DNA of 48,058 nt from Planctomycetaceae bacterium (GCA_005798335.1 SYJV01000212.1:1-48058); one strand, 5' to 3'. Counted from the stretch's first letter, positions 7,202 to 16,878 are shown. Made by a program: numbers and translations. The notes: generated by a model not told the origin, from the sequence alone.

Positions 7202-9355
7202 CTACGGTTCAACCTCGATTACGACAGGTGAACTGCGGACTGACTCTTCGTCAATAGTTGCGTTTGCAAACAACCGAGCTGGTCCAAGTCCGAGGCGGTT
7301 GGGATCGATCTCGAAAGTAGCCTCTGCGGCCTGTTTCGTTTCCAATCGCTCGTAGTCGTGCCACACACTAACCGCGCTGGCGCCGGTAGCGCGTACGGAA
7401 ACATTCAGCTTTTTGGCATTGCGTAGGTTGATCTTCTTCGGCGCGTCCAGGCGGATGATCCCTTCTTCGCCAATCCAAATAGGAATGGCTATTTCACGCC
7501 GAATAGCCAGATCGCCAACACCCTGTGCCGCCAATCGAAGATCGTGGTAACCACGCGATTCATTACCGGTCAGTTTAACGTTGATATTCTCGCGAAACAC
7601 ACCAAATTGCGGTGGCGATGCGTCGACAGATGCGGAAATGATGGCCGGAGCGAGGGCCGGTTTCCAGCTCGATCGAGCTAATTTAGCTTGCCGTGGTCCG
7701 TCGTCCCTAAAATGAAAAGTAAGCTGCTCGCCGCTGCTGGCTTTTCGCAACTTGGTATTCGTACTGACCAGCGGTGGGTTAGCACATGGTTGACATAACG
7801 GGTCGCCGATAATCAACAATTGGTAGGGACCGGTGACGTTCAAGTAAAATGCTTCTGCCAGCGAAGCACCCTGTGCGTAATGCACGTACATCATCGGGTG
7901 TGGGAATTTGGCTTGCAAGGCATACGGTTCCGTCACAGTACCGCTGCTTCCTGCTGCTCCAGCGAGCAGCAATTCTGTGATTTTGACCTGATCGCCACTG
8001 GTGTGCATTGAGCCGGCCAGACTGGTCAGGTTATCCGCCAAAGCGCCTGGCAACATAACGCTATGCGATTCTGCCCATTTAAAACCGGCCGAACCAACGC
8101 AGACGCCAAGTACCTTGAGTTTTACACTCGGCAATATGCCATTTACCACTTCTGCTTCGAAGCCGAGCTGTTTCAACTGCGAAATTGCCATTTCAAAATT
8201 TGGCTCGCGCGTCGTCGTGCGTACGTCAGGCGTCAGGCAAAAATAAAATCCTCCGTCAGGCTGAGAAAAGTCCGCTGTGGCAGATCTGCGTAGCCCTTCG
8301 ATCGCTTGTTGAGTGGTCGTGCCGGGACCTCGAGTGACTGCCAGTACCGTGCTCAGCAAATAGTTGATACCTGTACCCTCTTTCGCTTTGGGCACGCCAT
8401 TGGTCGACCAGAATTCGCGAGAATCAAAAGCAACTGCCTCTTGATATGGAATGACTTTGTCGTCCAAAGACAATTGCAGAGCCTGAAACTCTGCATCATC
8501 GCGGCAACTTACAAATCGCTCATCGTCGCTAAGGTATTTGCCGTTGGTCCAGCCAAGTTCGATAGATTTACTGAGCAGTTGGATGGCCTTTTTCTTGTCG
8601 CCACTCATCGCCGCTTGACCTGCAGCGAGGTAAGCCACAGGATACTGATGAGGCAGCTCGGCGAAGACCTTTTCTAGCTCGACCACGGCTTCAGCATGTT
8701 GCTTGTTTTCCATCATCGCCTTGATGGCTTCCCACTGAGTTCGTAATTTGTCGCCAATTGGATTGGCAAAACAAGCTTCCAGCGGACGCCGCGCGTAGAA
8801 ATTGGCTTCCAATCCAATGTAGCTCGGGTTGCCATTAATCACCCAGCGATAAAAGTAAGTCAGGCTATTGATCGAGGCCATCGGTGTGAAAACAATCGGT
8901 AATTCACCCTGGGGTTTCAAATCTTCTTGAATATCGATCGCCGTGGGAAAATCTGCCGAGTAGGCTACACAGTGAATCACGCCTCCCAAGCCACGTCGGT
9001 CGATCTCGGCCAACAAAGGACCGAGAATTCGTTCGCGAAACTCGGCTACCGAAGCAGTTTCCGAATTCGGTACATTGTCGAGCACGACAACGTTCTTGGC
9101 CGGTATGTTGCGCAGCGCGATATAGTGGTTGGCGATCGTCCTGGATCGCAACGATCCACCGTTAATTACCACAACGACTTGCGAGGCACTCAACCCAGCC
9201 AATACCGGCTGAGAAAACTCAGTGGCCACAGAAGTCCATATGGCCAGCGCCAACATCCCCAGCGCGCGTGAGGCGCCCGCATTAGGTGCGCGTACAAACG
9301 CCGACGTCAAACAGAACCGATGCGCATTGCGCCCACGGCAGGGTAGGTTTCCCAA
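7202..9355 (-). CDS. TIGR03790-type exported protein with TPR-like insert
   Basis: A 717-residue protein. The segment from residue 66 to 90 (NGGSLRSRTIANHYIALRNI, then PAKNVV) and the following AEFRERILGPLLAEIDRRG and VIHCVAYSADFPTAI are what I recognise as the TIGR03790 family, predicted exported proteins of unknown function found in planctomycetes and relatives. A region at about 215-290 with pairs of helices (AEAVVELEKVFAELPHQYPV, AAGQAAMSGDKKKAIQLL) resembles tetratricopeptide repeats. The C-terminal 180 residues look like beta-sandwich domains. The start at 9355 is 14 bases after the upstream peptidase gene; an internal ATG at 9256 would give a more compact signal peptide (MLALAIWTSVATEFSQPVLA) and may be the real start. 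It is probably co-transcribed with the two M16 genes. Confidence 0.78.
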   Translation of the reverse strand: MGNLPCRGRNAHRFCLTSAFVRAPNAGASRALGMLALAIWTSVATEFSQPVLAGLSASQVVVVINGGSLRSRTIANHYIALRNIPAKNVVVLDNVPNSETASVAEFRERILGPLLAEIDRRGLGGVIHCVAYSADFPTAIDIQEDLKPQGELPIVFTPMASINSLTYFYRWVINGNPSYIGLEANFYARRPLEACFANPIGDKLRTQWEAIKAMMENKQHAEAVVELEKVFAELPHQYPVAYLAAGQAAMSGDKKKAIQLLSKSIELGWTNGKYLSDDERFVSCRDDAEFQALQLSLDDKVIPYQEAVAFDSREFWSTNGVPKAKEGTGINYLLSTVLAVTRGPGTTTQQAIEGLRRSATADFSQPDGGFYFCLTPDVRTTTREPNFEMAISQLKQLGFEAEVVNGILPSVKLKVLGVCVGSAGFKWAESHSVMLPGALADNLTSLAGSMHTSGDQVKITELLLAGAAGSSGTVTEPYALQAKFPHPMMYVHYAQGASLAEAFYLNVTGPYQLLIIGDPLCQPCANPPLVSTNTKLRKASSGEQLTFHFRDDGPRQAKLARSSWKPALAPAIISASVDASPPQFGVFRENINVKLTGNESRGYHDLRLAAQGVGDLAIRREIAIPIWIGEEGIIRLDAPKKINLRNAKKLNVSVRATGASAVSVWHDYERLETKQAAEATFEIDPNRLGLGPARLFANATIDEESVRSSPVVIEVEP

Positions 9356-9369
9356 AGCAACAACTCGCT

Positions 9370-10590
9370 TTATTCCTCGTTGACCACGGTTACGGTCGTA
9401 GGTTGTTTCGAGAGCGTCCGCTTGGCCACTTGTTGAATATCGTCGACCGAGACCGCCGCGAAGCGTTTAAGGATAACATCCAGCGGTTCGTAGTGGCGGC
9501 GCGACAACCAGGACTCGCCGATCGCAAATAGCCGATTGCTGGGCCGTTCATCCGACAGGATCAAACTAGCGACGATTTTGTTTCGCGCTAAATCGAGCTC
9601 TCGCTCGGTAACGCCCTTTTCCGAGACTTCCCGAATAACACGCATCATTATATCGGTGTTTTTCTCTGCGTCTTCCGGAGCGCAGCAAAGGTATCCCACG
9701 ACGCACCCACAGTCGTCGAACATTTGCGGATACAAGGACGCGGTTTCTGCTTGGCCGGTATCAATCAATTCCCAGAACAATCGGCTGCCTGAGTCGTCGG
9801 CAATGATACTGCACATCAGTCGCAGTGCGTAACGCTCCGGATCATTCGCACTGGCACCGGGCCAGATTTTGATGATGTACTGCTGGTGCGTTGCATCGCG
9901 CGCGATGACGTCATCGGCGTAATGGTATCCGGGCACAATCAGCTTACGGGGCGCCGGCTTGGCAGACCAACCCTGGGTCAGGGCTTCGACTTGCTCAACC
10001 AATCCATCGAAATTGATTTGGCCGCTGGCTACCATGAACATATTATCCAGGGAGTAACGCTGCGCATGATACTGTCGCATGTCGTCAACGGTTAATTCGG
10101 AGACCGTTTCGGCCGTCCCCAGCACGCGCGTCGCCAGTGGATGACCGGCGAAGAACAACTCCATCGCGCGTTCAAACGCGCCGTAGGGAGGTTGATCGTC
10201 GTACATCGCAATTTCTTCCAAGATGACCTGACGCTCGGTTTCGAAATCGTCGGGTTCCAGGCTTGGTCGCATCAAATCGGTCAGCAGATCTACAGCCCGG
10301 TCTTGGCATTCTGGCAAAACAGAAGCATAAAAAATCGTTGCGTCTTCCGAGGTACAGGCATTCGACTGAGCCCCGAGGTGATCGAGTTCGCGATTGACTT
10401 GCTCAGCCGTTCGGCGCGCCGTCCCCTTGAACACCATATGCTCCAGGAAATGGCTGACTCCCGCAAGGCTAGCCTTTTCGTCGCGCGCTCCGGTAGCTAC
10501 GAACCAACCTATCGAAGTCGTAAACGCCTCAGAATCGCACGACGCAATAATCTGTGGTCCGCTACCCGATCTATGAGTCAACAGTTCCAC
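9370..10590 (-). CDS. M16 family zinc peptidase, catalytic-type subunit
   Basis: A 406-residue M16B (processing-peptidase/pitrilysin-like) protein. The inverted zinc motif HFLEH is at residues 47-51, and the third ligand Glu is at about residue 126 in VILEEIAMYDDQP, at the expected distance of about 75 residues. Two roughly 200-residue halves are apparent. The second half lacks the Arg/Tyr pair that binds substrate in active M16 enzymes: the matching segment reads LFWELIDTGQAETAS. That feature is present in the neighbouring gene instead, so the two probably form a heterodimer. Its first codon overlaps the end of the upstream partner gene by 20 bases. No signal peptide is seen; cytoplasmic or periplasm-facing location cannot be decided. 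Substrate is unknown. Confidence 0.92.
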   Translation of the reverse strand: MELLTHRSGSGPQIIASCDSEAFTTSIGWFVATGARDEKASLAGVSHFLEHMVFKGTARRTAEQVNRELDHLGAQSNACTSEDATIFYASVLPECQDRAVDLLTDLMRPSLEPDDFETERQVILEEIAMYDDQPPYGAFERAMELFFAGHPLATRVLGTAETVSELTVDDMRQYHAQRYSLDNMFMVASGQINFDGLVEQVEALTQGWSAKPAPRKLIVPGYHYADDVIARDATHQQYIIKIWPGASANDPERYALRLMCSIIADDSGSRLFWELIDTGQAETASLYPQMFDDCGCVVGYLCCAPEDAEKNTDIMMRVIREVSEKGVTERELDLARNKIVASLILSDERPSNRLFAIGESWLSRRHYEPLDVILKRFAAVSVDDIQQVAKRTLSKQPTTVTVVNEE

Positions 10591-11821
10591 TCGGCAACTC
10601 CAACGGCTGTGAGCCTACGGTAACCAATGAGAAGTTCTTCGGTGCATGCTGGTGAAAATGCTTCAGCAAACTGTCGCACGTCAAAGCGTCTATTTCCTTG
10701 CAAACTTCGGTGCGTGTCGGCACGCGTCCTAAATGATACCAATCGCTGGCAATCTGATTGGAGCGAGCGGCGGATGACTCTTGTTCCATGACCAACGAAC
10801 TTTTAATGCGAACCTTCAGTCGATCGAGTTCATCCTCAGTCACACCGTCACCCAGCGATCGAACCGTTTCCAATAGCACTTGCAAGGTTTCTTCCGCCCG
10901 ATTCGTTGTCGTGCCTGCATAGCACAACACGCTCCCTTGTCCAGCCAGTGAGAAACACGTTGCGAAGACCGAATACACTAAGCCGCGTTTTTCGCGAACT
11001 TCGGTAAAGAGCCTCGAACTCATTCCATCGCTCAATACTCCCACGAGTGCCCGAGCCTGATAGTATTCTGCGCTTTCATAGGGCACGCAATCATAAGCCA
11101 ATGCAAGGTGCGTTTGGTTCGAAGCATGATCCGTGTGGCGACTGCCATAGCAGGCCACCAAAGCCGGCATTGACTTGGACTTCAAATCGGGCCAATCACC
11201 CAGCAGTTTCTCCACTTGCAAGCAAACATCATCCCAGTCGAAGTCCCCGGCAATCGCCAGAATTGAGCCCGAAGGGTGATAGCTGTTTTGAAAAAAATCG
11301 CGCACGTGCGCTATGCGAATCGCCGCCAAGCCTTCGCGAGTCCCCTGCGCCGTGCGACCATAGGGAATCGGAAAGCGAAAACGTTTCAACTCGCTAAAAC
11401 AACGGTGTGTCGGCTCGTCCTCGAGCGCACGCATTTCCTGAAACGCCAACTGCCGAGCATCCTCGAGTTGCTTGCCTGGTAGATGAGGACGACGAACTAA
11501 GTCGGCATACAGTTCCAACGCCCGCGGCAGAACCGCGCTAGGCATCGCACAACTGAACGAAACATGGCTGGTAGTAATCGAACTGCCGCGTTCAATTCCC
11601 AAATAGTCGAGTTCCTCCAGATAGGCTCGACTATCAAGCCTGCCACAGCCACGTTGAGCCATTTCGCAGGTAACGCCCGCCAGTCCATCGAAGCCAGTTG
11701 GTTCGTAACAGGTACCCGCCGGCAACATGAAGGTGAATGCGGCGGATCTTAGCCACGGCATATGTTCACCAAGCAAGACGAGTCCGTTGGCGAATTGCCG
11801 ATGGCGTAGCTGCTGATTCAT
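10571..11821 (-). CDS. M16 family peptidase homologue lacking zinc site
   Basis: A 416-residue M16 homologue. Where active members have HxxEH, this one reads GLAGVTCEMAQRG (residues 46-58), so it cannot bind catalytic zinc in the usual way. The Arg/Tyr pair of the second half is intact: R276 and Y283 in SSRLFTEVREKRGLVYSV, seven residues apart as in mitochondrial processing peptidase. This is the known pattern of the non-catalytic subunit of heterodimeric M16B enzymes. It overlaps the catalytic-type gene by 20 bases, which suggests coupled translation and equal expression. It starts 124 bases after the DUF1501 gene stop. Confidence 0.92.
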   Translation of the reverse strand: MNQQLRHRQFANGLVLLGEHMPWLRSAAFTFMLPAGTCYEPTGFDGLAGVTCEMAQRGCGRLDSRAYLEELDYLGIERGSSITTSHVSFSCAMPSAVLPRALELYADLVRRPHLPGKQLEDARQLAFQEMRALEDEPTHRCFSELKRFRFPIPYGRTAQGTREGLAAIRIAHVRDFFQNSYHPSGSILAIAGDFDWDDVCLQVEKLLGDWPDLKSKSMPALVACYGSRHTDHASNQTHLALAYDCVPYESAEYYQARALVGVLSDGMSSRLFTEVREKRGLVYSVFATCFSLAGQGSVLCYAGTTTNRAEETLQVLLETVRSLGDGVTEDELDRLKVRIKSSLVMEQESSAARSNQIASDWYHLGRVPTRTEVCKEIDALTCDSLLKHFHQHAPKNFSLVTVGSQPLELPSGTVDS

Positions 11822-11945
11822 GCGTGTGTTGCTTACCGTGGTCTAAGCGTAGCTTTTGTTGGGTTCAAAACTGTAAGGGATGTGGACTTTCCGGCAACTC
11901 TTCCCCGGGCCAGAAAGCGACAATGACTCGTCAGCCAAAATCGAA

Positions 11946-13370
11946 TTAAAATAACTCTGCGATTGGCTTGCCTTCTTCCAGTAAATGAAAGGGCCGACCA
12001 AGGCTGTCGCGGGCGTATAGGTCAGTGACACCCATCGCGTGATATACCGTCTTGGTCACATCCGCAGGGGTAACAGGCAGATCGGCCGGATATTCACCGA
12101 ATCGGTCGCTGGAACCATATGCTTGACCGCCGCGAATGCCACCGCCCGCCATAACGACACTCAAACAATGAGTCCAATGGTCGCGGCCAGCTCCGGATAC
12201 TCCTCCCGAGCGTGGATCGCCGATCTTGGGCTTGCGCCCCATTTCACTAGTAACCATCAGCAGAGTTTCATCGAGCAGTTCGCGCTGCGCGAGATCTTCG
12301 ACAAGCGCAGAAAAACCACGATCAAACTCGGGAAGCAGATTCTCTTTTAAGCAAACGAAATTATTTCCGTGGGTATCCCAGCCGCCAGCACTTTTGCACT
12401 TGTCCGCGATCGCTTCGTTCTCTTTCCAAAACACGGTGATGAACGGCACTCCAGCTTCGACCAACCGTCGAGCCAACAGCAGGCTCATGCCATTGACGGT
12501 GGAACCATATCGTTCGCGCAACGCGACCGGTTCGCTCTCGACATCGAATGCCTTAGTCGTCGTCGCAGACAGCAACAGAGAAACGGTCCGAGCTTGATGT
12601 TTGCGCCACAAGTTTTCCGCGGGATACTGTTCGAATTCGCGTTTGGCAATATTCAGCCGCTGCAATAATTCTTGGCGTGATTGAAGTTGGTCACGCGTTA
12701 CATCACCTTGCAGAACTAGCGCCGGTGCGGTGAATTTCAGTGGCTCGTTAATACTCCCGGAGATGTACATCGGATCGTGTTCCACACCCAATCGCGCCGC
12801 AAACTGGCCAGGTCGAGTGTAGGGCGCGCGACTTGGCTTGTGAGGCAAAGTAATTGCATTTGGCAAGCTGCTATGTGGCGGTCGGCGCGCGGCGACAACC
12901 GAACCCATAAACGGCCAATCGTCGGGATAGGGCGTACGGTCATTTCCTAGCGACAGAAAAGTTGGATCGGGTACATGCCCAGTCAAGTTGTAGTAATATC
13001 CAGCGTGGTGATCATTCGTGTTCACTCGCCCCGAGACTGACTTGATGATTGCCAGATGGTGCGCTTGCTTGGCCAGCAATGGAAGATGTTCGCTCAGTTG
13101 GACGCCTGGCGCTGATGTCGAAATTGGTGCAAATGGACCTCGGTATTCCAGGGGAGCGTGAGGTTTCAAATCCCACATGTCGATATGCGACGAGCCCCCG
13201 CACAGAAAGAACAGAATCGTCGATTTGGCCTTGCCGCCCGATTTCGCGCCAGGGCTGGACGCAGCTTGAGTGAGCGAAGGCAATCCAAATTGATAGCCGG
13301 CAAATCCTAATCCGGACGCGACCAGAAACGTTCGTCGGCTTGAGTTGTGAGTTGAGGTTTGCGGTAGCAT
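11946..13370 (-). CDS. DUF1501 family protein with Tat signal
   Basis: A 474-residue second DUF1501 protein, clearly distinct from the one at 1640. The Tat-type signal SRRTFL (residues 11-16) is followed by a hydrophobic run and a Ser/Ala-rich cleavage region. Family motifs are LCGGSSHIDMWDLKPHAP, TSEMGRKPKIGDPRSGG, GRDHWTHCLSVVMAGGGIRGG and VTPADVTKTVYHAMGV. A longer frame to 13412 is open, but the ATG at 13370 places the Tat signal at the usual distance. It lies 63 bases behind a sulfatase gene, a common partnership in planctomycete polysaccharide-related clusters; the DUF1549/1553 cytochrome-type partner often seen with such genes is absent. Confidence 0.92.
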   Translation of the reverse strand: MLPQTSTHNSSRRTFLVASGLGFAGYQFGLPSLTQAASSPGAKSGGKAKSTILFFLCGGSSHIDMWDLKPHAPLEYRGPFAPISTSAPGVQLSEHLPLLAKQAHHLAIIKSVSGRVNTNDHHAGYYYNLTGHVPDPTFLSLGNDRTPYPDDWPFMGSVVAARRPPHSSLPNAITLPHKPSRAPYTRPGQFAARLGVEHDPMYISGSINEPLKFTAPALVLQGDVTRDQLQSRQELLQRLNIAKREFEQYPAENLWRKHQARTVSLLLSATTTKAFDVESEPVALRERYGSTVNGMSLLLARRLVEAGVPFITVFWKENEAIADKCKSAGGWDTHGNNFVCLKENLLPEFDRGFSALVEDLAQRELLDETLLMVTSEMGRKPKIGDPRSGGVSGAGRDHWTHCLSVVMAGGGIRGGQAYGSSDRFGEYPADLPVTPADVTKTVYHAMGVTDLYARDSLGRPFHLLEEGKPIAELF

Positions 13371-13433
13371 TTTTCGTTTTCCTCGAATTGAGAAAATCTC
13401 ATTGTAAACCACGATCAGGCCAAATGAGCACGC

Positions 13434-14867
13434 TCACTTCTTTTTTGGTACTTCGGTACGAATTGGCCAGTCTGCCGACTCGCTGCGGGCAGACTTCAAG
13501 TAATCGTCCAATTTCCGAGCGATAATTGAATTGCTGGAGGAAATATCCAGTTTTTCTCCGATATCGCTATGCAAATCGTACAGCGCGATGGGCGCCTCTG
13601 GGTTCCTCTCGCGAATTGCCTTCCAGCGCCCTTGGTAGAGGGCCGCTTGGCTGAAGCCTCGTTCGTGAAACTCCCAATATAAAAACTCGTGTTTGGCTTG
13701 AGCTGCTGGGTTACTTCGCAACGTGGCAGCGAAGCTGATCGAATCCAGATCGCTTGGCTTGGCTGCCCCTGTTAATTCGCAGGCAGTAGCGAACCAGTCA
13801 CCATGATAGGCCACGTGGTCGGATTGTTTCGCAGCCGCCACAGTCCCGGGCCACCAGGCAATGCAAGGCACGCGAATACCGCCTTCTGTTAGACTTCTTT
13901 TGATGCCCGTCAGCGGTCCAGCGGGCTGGAATCGGCTGAGGTTGTGATTGCTTTCATTGTGTGGACCATTGTCGCTAGTAAAGATGACAACCGTGTTTTC
14001 GGCTAGCCCAAGTCGACGCAGTTCGTCCAGCATCTTGCCGACGTTCGTGTCTAATCGTGTGATCATCGCAGCCTGGCCTTTATCTTGATTAGGCCAGTTC
14101 TGAGTTGCGTAGGGGCCGTAGTCCGGCACGTGCGCACCATCTTTCAAATCGCGATTGCGTTCGTTGTTGGCATGTGGAATCACCATACTCCAATACAAGA
14201 AAAACGGCTGGTTCTTATTTTGGTTGACAAACTTGATCGCTTCATCGACAAACAAATCATCGGCATATATCTTTGCTTCGGTTGCATACCCGGCGCCCGT
14301 TTCACCTACTGCGGTAATGACATTGGGCAAGGGGACTCGTTCTTCGTTGCGCCACAGAAAACTTGGAAAATGGTTGTGGGCATGATGCTGATTCAAGTAG
14401 CCGAAAAAGTACTCAAAGCCTTGTTTGCGTGGTAATCCCGACTCAGCCAGACCGATGTCACCCAGCCCCCACTTGCCGACTAGCGCAGTGCGATATCCAG
14501 CCGACTGGAGCGTTTTAGCGACCGTTAAATCCTCTGGACGGAGCGCTTGTGCTTTAGGATTGACCGTACCAGCATTTCCACGCACGCGCGTATGACCATG
14601 GTGCTGGCCCGTCATCAAAACGCTGCGCGACGGAGCGCATACCGTTGCTCCCGCGTAGAACTGCGTAAATCGCAGACCTTCTCTGGCCATCTGATCCAAG
14701 CGTGGAGTCTGAATTACCTTTTGTCCGTAGCAACCAAGATCGCCGTACCCAAGGTCGTCCGCCATGATCCAAATCAAGTTTGGCGCTGCCCAGCCCATTG
14801 GCGAACAAACCAACACAGTACACAAAGCGATCCAAACACGGTTCAAAGAAACAATTGCTCGACGCAT
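13434..14867 (-). CDS. Exported sulfatase (arylsulfatase A type)
   Basis: A 477-residue sulfatase. Calcium-binding aspartates D37 and D38 (WIMADDLGYGD) and the formylglycine signature C77-A-P-S-R81 are intact, followed by SVLMTGQHHGHTRVRGN. Later motifs WGLGDIG and FTSDNGPHNES supply further active-site residues. It hydrolyses a sulfate ester after conversion of C77 to formylglycine by a maturase that is not in this window; the substrate (probably a sulfated sugar) cannot be told. The N-terminus MRRAIVSLNRVWIALCTVLV is a signal peptide, so it is exported. The frame continues to 14969, but that would overlap the thioesterase gene and bury the signal peptide, so 14867 is chosen. Confidence 0.94.
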   Translation of the reverse strand: MRRAIVSLNRVWIALCTVLVCSPMGWAAPNLIWIMADDLGYGDLGCYGQKVIQTPRLDQMAREGLRFTQFYAGATVCAPSRSVLMTGQHHGHTRVRGNAGTVNPKAQALRPEDLTVAKTLQSAGYRTALVGKWGLGDIGLAESGLPRKQGFEYFFGYLNQHHAHNHFPSFLWRNEERVPLPNVITAVGETGAGYATEAKIYADDLFVDEAIKFVNQNKNQPFFLYWSMVIPHANNERNRDLKDGAHVPDYGPYATQNWPNQDKGQAAMITRLDTNVGKMLDELRRLGLAENTVVIFTSDNGPHNESNHNLSRFQPAGPLTGIKRSLTEGGIRVPCIAWWPGTVAAAKQSDHVAYHGDWFATACELTGAAKPSDLDSISFAATLRSNPAAQAKHEFLYWEFHERGFSQAALYQGRWKAIRERNPEAPIALYDLHSDIGEKLDISSSNSIIARKLDDYLKSARSESADWPIRTEVPKKK

Positions 14868-14901
14868 GAAAACGATCTCACCTAGCGGTACAACGGCAAA
14901 A

Positions 14902-15294
14902 TTACTCAGATGCTTGGCGAAGGAAGTCGGGCAGTCGGCGAACTTGACCTTGTTTATCGATGCAGGCAATGCGACTGGTCCCTTCGACGATTACTAGCTG
15001 ATCAGGTTGACGAATTATGCGATAGCTGTGGTAAATGCTGGCTCCCCGCGCTTTGTCGACTTTGGTATTCAAGTGCAGCACATCGTCAAATTCGGCCCCT
15101 GCCAAGTATTGTACATTCATTTCCGCCACGACCAGCATTAGGCCAGTAGCCTCGAAATCTTTGTAACTGTGACCCATTTCGCGCATCAATTCGACTCGTC
15201 CACGCTCGAAGTAATTCAAATACTGTGCGTGATGAACTCGTCCTTGCCCGTCGGTCTCGTTGTAGCGAACGCGAATTTCCAGGTGGTGTTGCAT
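14902..15294 (-). CDS. Acyl-CoA thioesterase, YbgC/4HBT type
   Basis: A 130-residue single hot-dog domain protein. The N-terminal stretch RVRYNETDGQGRVHHAQYLN contains the catalytic Asp (D15) and the H22-A-Q-Y-L-N-Y-F-E helix start typical of 4-hydroxybenzoyl-CoA thioesterase/YbgC enzymes. It hydrolyses acyl-CoA thioesters in the cytoplasm; in proteobacteria YbgC sits in the tol-pal region, but no tol genes are here. It is the first gene of a run of minus-strand genes, 34 bases before the sulfatase start. Confidence 0.92.
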   Translation of the reverse strand: MQHHLEIRVRYNETDGQGRVHHAQYLNYFERGRVELMREMGHSYKDFEATGLMLVVAEMNVQYLAGAEFDDVLHLNTKVDKARGASIYHSYRIIRQPDQLVIVEGTSRIACIDKQGQVRRLPDFLRQASE

Positions 15295-15541
15295 GGGTCA
15301 CGAGAAAAAACGTTATTGAATCCACGAAGAGAATTGGTAACACTGGTGCTTCCGTAACGTGCCTGCTTCCTGGCTGGGCCTCCCCTCGCGAAGTTGTTTT
15401 CCGCGCAAGGTTGGATTGACCTATAGCAGTGCGAAACCGTAAATTGGTGGGCGAGATAATAACCGGTAAGACACCATTCGCAAACTACTTTTCAAGTAAT
15501 CCTTGCAACTCTTCTCTATTCTTCCACTAAATTGAACCAAC
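15295..15541. other. Divergent intergenic region, no gene seen
   Basis: A 247-bp gap between the divergent thioesterase and ACT-domain genes. It should hold the two promoters. I saw no tRNA, hairpin terminator or riboswitch fold, and no convincing -35/-10 pair. Confidence 0.4.
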
Positions 15542-16039
15542 ATGAGTACAGGTGAAGGAGCAGTTACCGACTATCAAACGGCTCGGGGAAGGGATTACCC
15601 GACGATTCGGCAATTTACGGTATTCTTGGAGAATCGTGTTGGCCAGCTATTGGAAGTAGTTCGCAGATTTGAAGGGACCGGAATTCGAATCGTAGCACTT
15701 TCGATCAGCGATTCGGCTGAGTGTGCGTTTGTCAGATTTCTGCTGAGCCATCCCGAGCGCGGTCGCGAAATTCTCGAACGAGCAGGATTGGCGCTCATCG
15801 AAACCGACCTCATCGGACTCGAATTGCCCGGTGGAAGCCAACCGCTATTGCAGATTTGCACTGCGCTGTTGCAAGCCGAAATCAACATCATTCAAGCTTA
15901 TCCCTTGATGCTTCGCGCACACGGCGCGCCTGCGGTCGCAATCATGGTCGACAATACCGAGGTCGCGTTAGACATGTTGGCTCGCAAAGGATTTCGCATG
16001 ATCACCGAAGACGACTTGCTCGAAGAAGTCACTGAGTAG
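15542..16039 (+). CDS. Tandem ACT-domain protein
   Basis: A 165-residue protein with two ACT domains and no catalytic domain: the first at about residues 22-88 (QFTVFLENRVGQLLEVVRRF, then GIRIVALSISDS), the second at about 90-160 (PLLQICTALLQAEINIIQAY, then GAPAVAIMVDNTEVALDML). ACT domains bind small ligands, most often amino acids. Stand-alone two-ACT proteins are presumed regulators; the ligand and target are not known. The first 18 residues are polar and not conserved. It converges on queE, with 9 bases between the stops. Confidence 0.86.
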   Translation: MSTGEGAVTDYQTARGRDYPTIRQFTVFLENRVGQLLEVVRRFEGTGIRIVALSISDSAECAFVRFLLSHPERGREILERAGLALIETDLIGLELPGGSQPLLQICTALLQAEINIIQAYPLMLRAHGAPAVAIMVDNTEVALDMLARKGFRMITEDDLLEEVTE

Positions 16040-16048
16040 TCCTTGGCA

Positions 16049-16768
16049 TCATGTTCCACGCGTGTTGCCATACCAGTGAATGTGGGCGCGAGAACAGTAT
16101 CGTACGTGATGGTCGCTGCACCATGGGACCAGCCACTGTGCTTGCTGGTCAAGGGCATCGGTTGTGATACCTTGCGGCATCAGCAACACGCGTTGCCCGT
16201 CATAATCGACTAACTCGTCTAGAAACCTCAATACCTCCTCGGCGTCCGCAGTCGTATCAACTACGAATTTCAATTGATAGGCATGTTCAGACATCAATCG
16301 CAGGATGATATCGACACGTTTCCTGCGATGCTCGTGGGCATGAATCCAACCTGCGGATGCGCCCCGCGGAGCTGAGCTGGAAAGCTTGGGACTGATTGAA
16401 ATCAAATCGCATGGTACTGACTGATAGATCGTGGCCGCAGTTTCTATGGTGATATGTCGATTGGCCGCAGCGATTGAGGCGCACAACTCCGGCAGCGCTC
16501 CATATATCATGGGCTCGCCTCCTGTCAGCACAACGTGCGAAGCCGAAAACGCCAAGACGCGCTCGGCGACCTGAGTTGCTGTAAGGTAATCACCTTCGGG
16601 CCGCCACGAACTGTAGGGGGTATCGCAGAACCAGCATCGTAAATTGCAACCGCTGGTCCTGGCAAATACGCTGGGCACACCCGTCAGAAATCCTTCGCCT
16701 TGGACGCTTTGGTAGATTTCGCTGATCCGAATCAGGGCCCCCTTTCGCAATCGAATTTTGGATTCCAT
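16049..16768 (-). CDS. queE: 7-carboxy-7-deazaguanine synthase
   Basis: A 239-residue radical SAM enzyme that turns 6-carboxytetrahydropterin into 7-carboxy-7-deazaguanine in the preQ0/queuosine pathway. The cluster cysteines are C41, C45 and C48 (GCNLRCWFCDTPYSSW), the lead-in SEIYQSVQGEGFLTGVPSVF is diagnostic for QueE, and TGGEPMIY provides the SAM-binding GGEP motif. Length is usual for the family. It is divergent from queF across 110 bases, which fits a shared control region. QueC and QueD are not in the window. Confidence 0.94.
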   Translation of the reverse strand: MESKIRLRKGALIRISEIYQSVQGEGFLTGVPSVFARTSGCNLRCWFCDTPYSSWRPEGDYLTATQVAERVLAFSASHVVLTGGEPMIYGALPELCASIAAANRHITIETAATIYQSVPCDLISISPKLSSSAPRGASAGWIHAHEHRRKRVDIILRLMSEHAYQLKFVVDTTADAEEVLRFLDELVDYDGQRVLLMPQGITTDALDQQAQWLVPWCSDHHVRYCSRAHIHWYGNTRGT

Positions 16769-16878
16769 ACTTCACAAACTATAAAATCTACCCATAGTTA
16801 GCAAAACAGTTGGCCAGTCGGAAGCACACGTATTGAAAGCAAGTAACGCCGCTAACCATTTTTGTTGAGAGGAAATTC

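Noticed and set aside
14868-14969. Upstream extension of the sulfatase frame to 14969
   Set aside because: It would overlap the thioesterase gene and place the signal peptide inside the protein.
16769-16878. PreQ1 riboswitch in front of queF
   Set aside because: The divergent gap shows no recognisable preQ1 aptamer hairpin with an A-rich tail; only a good Shine-Dalgarno sequence is visible.
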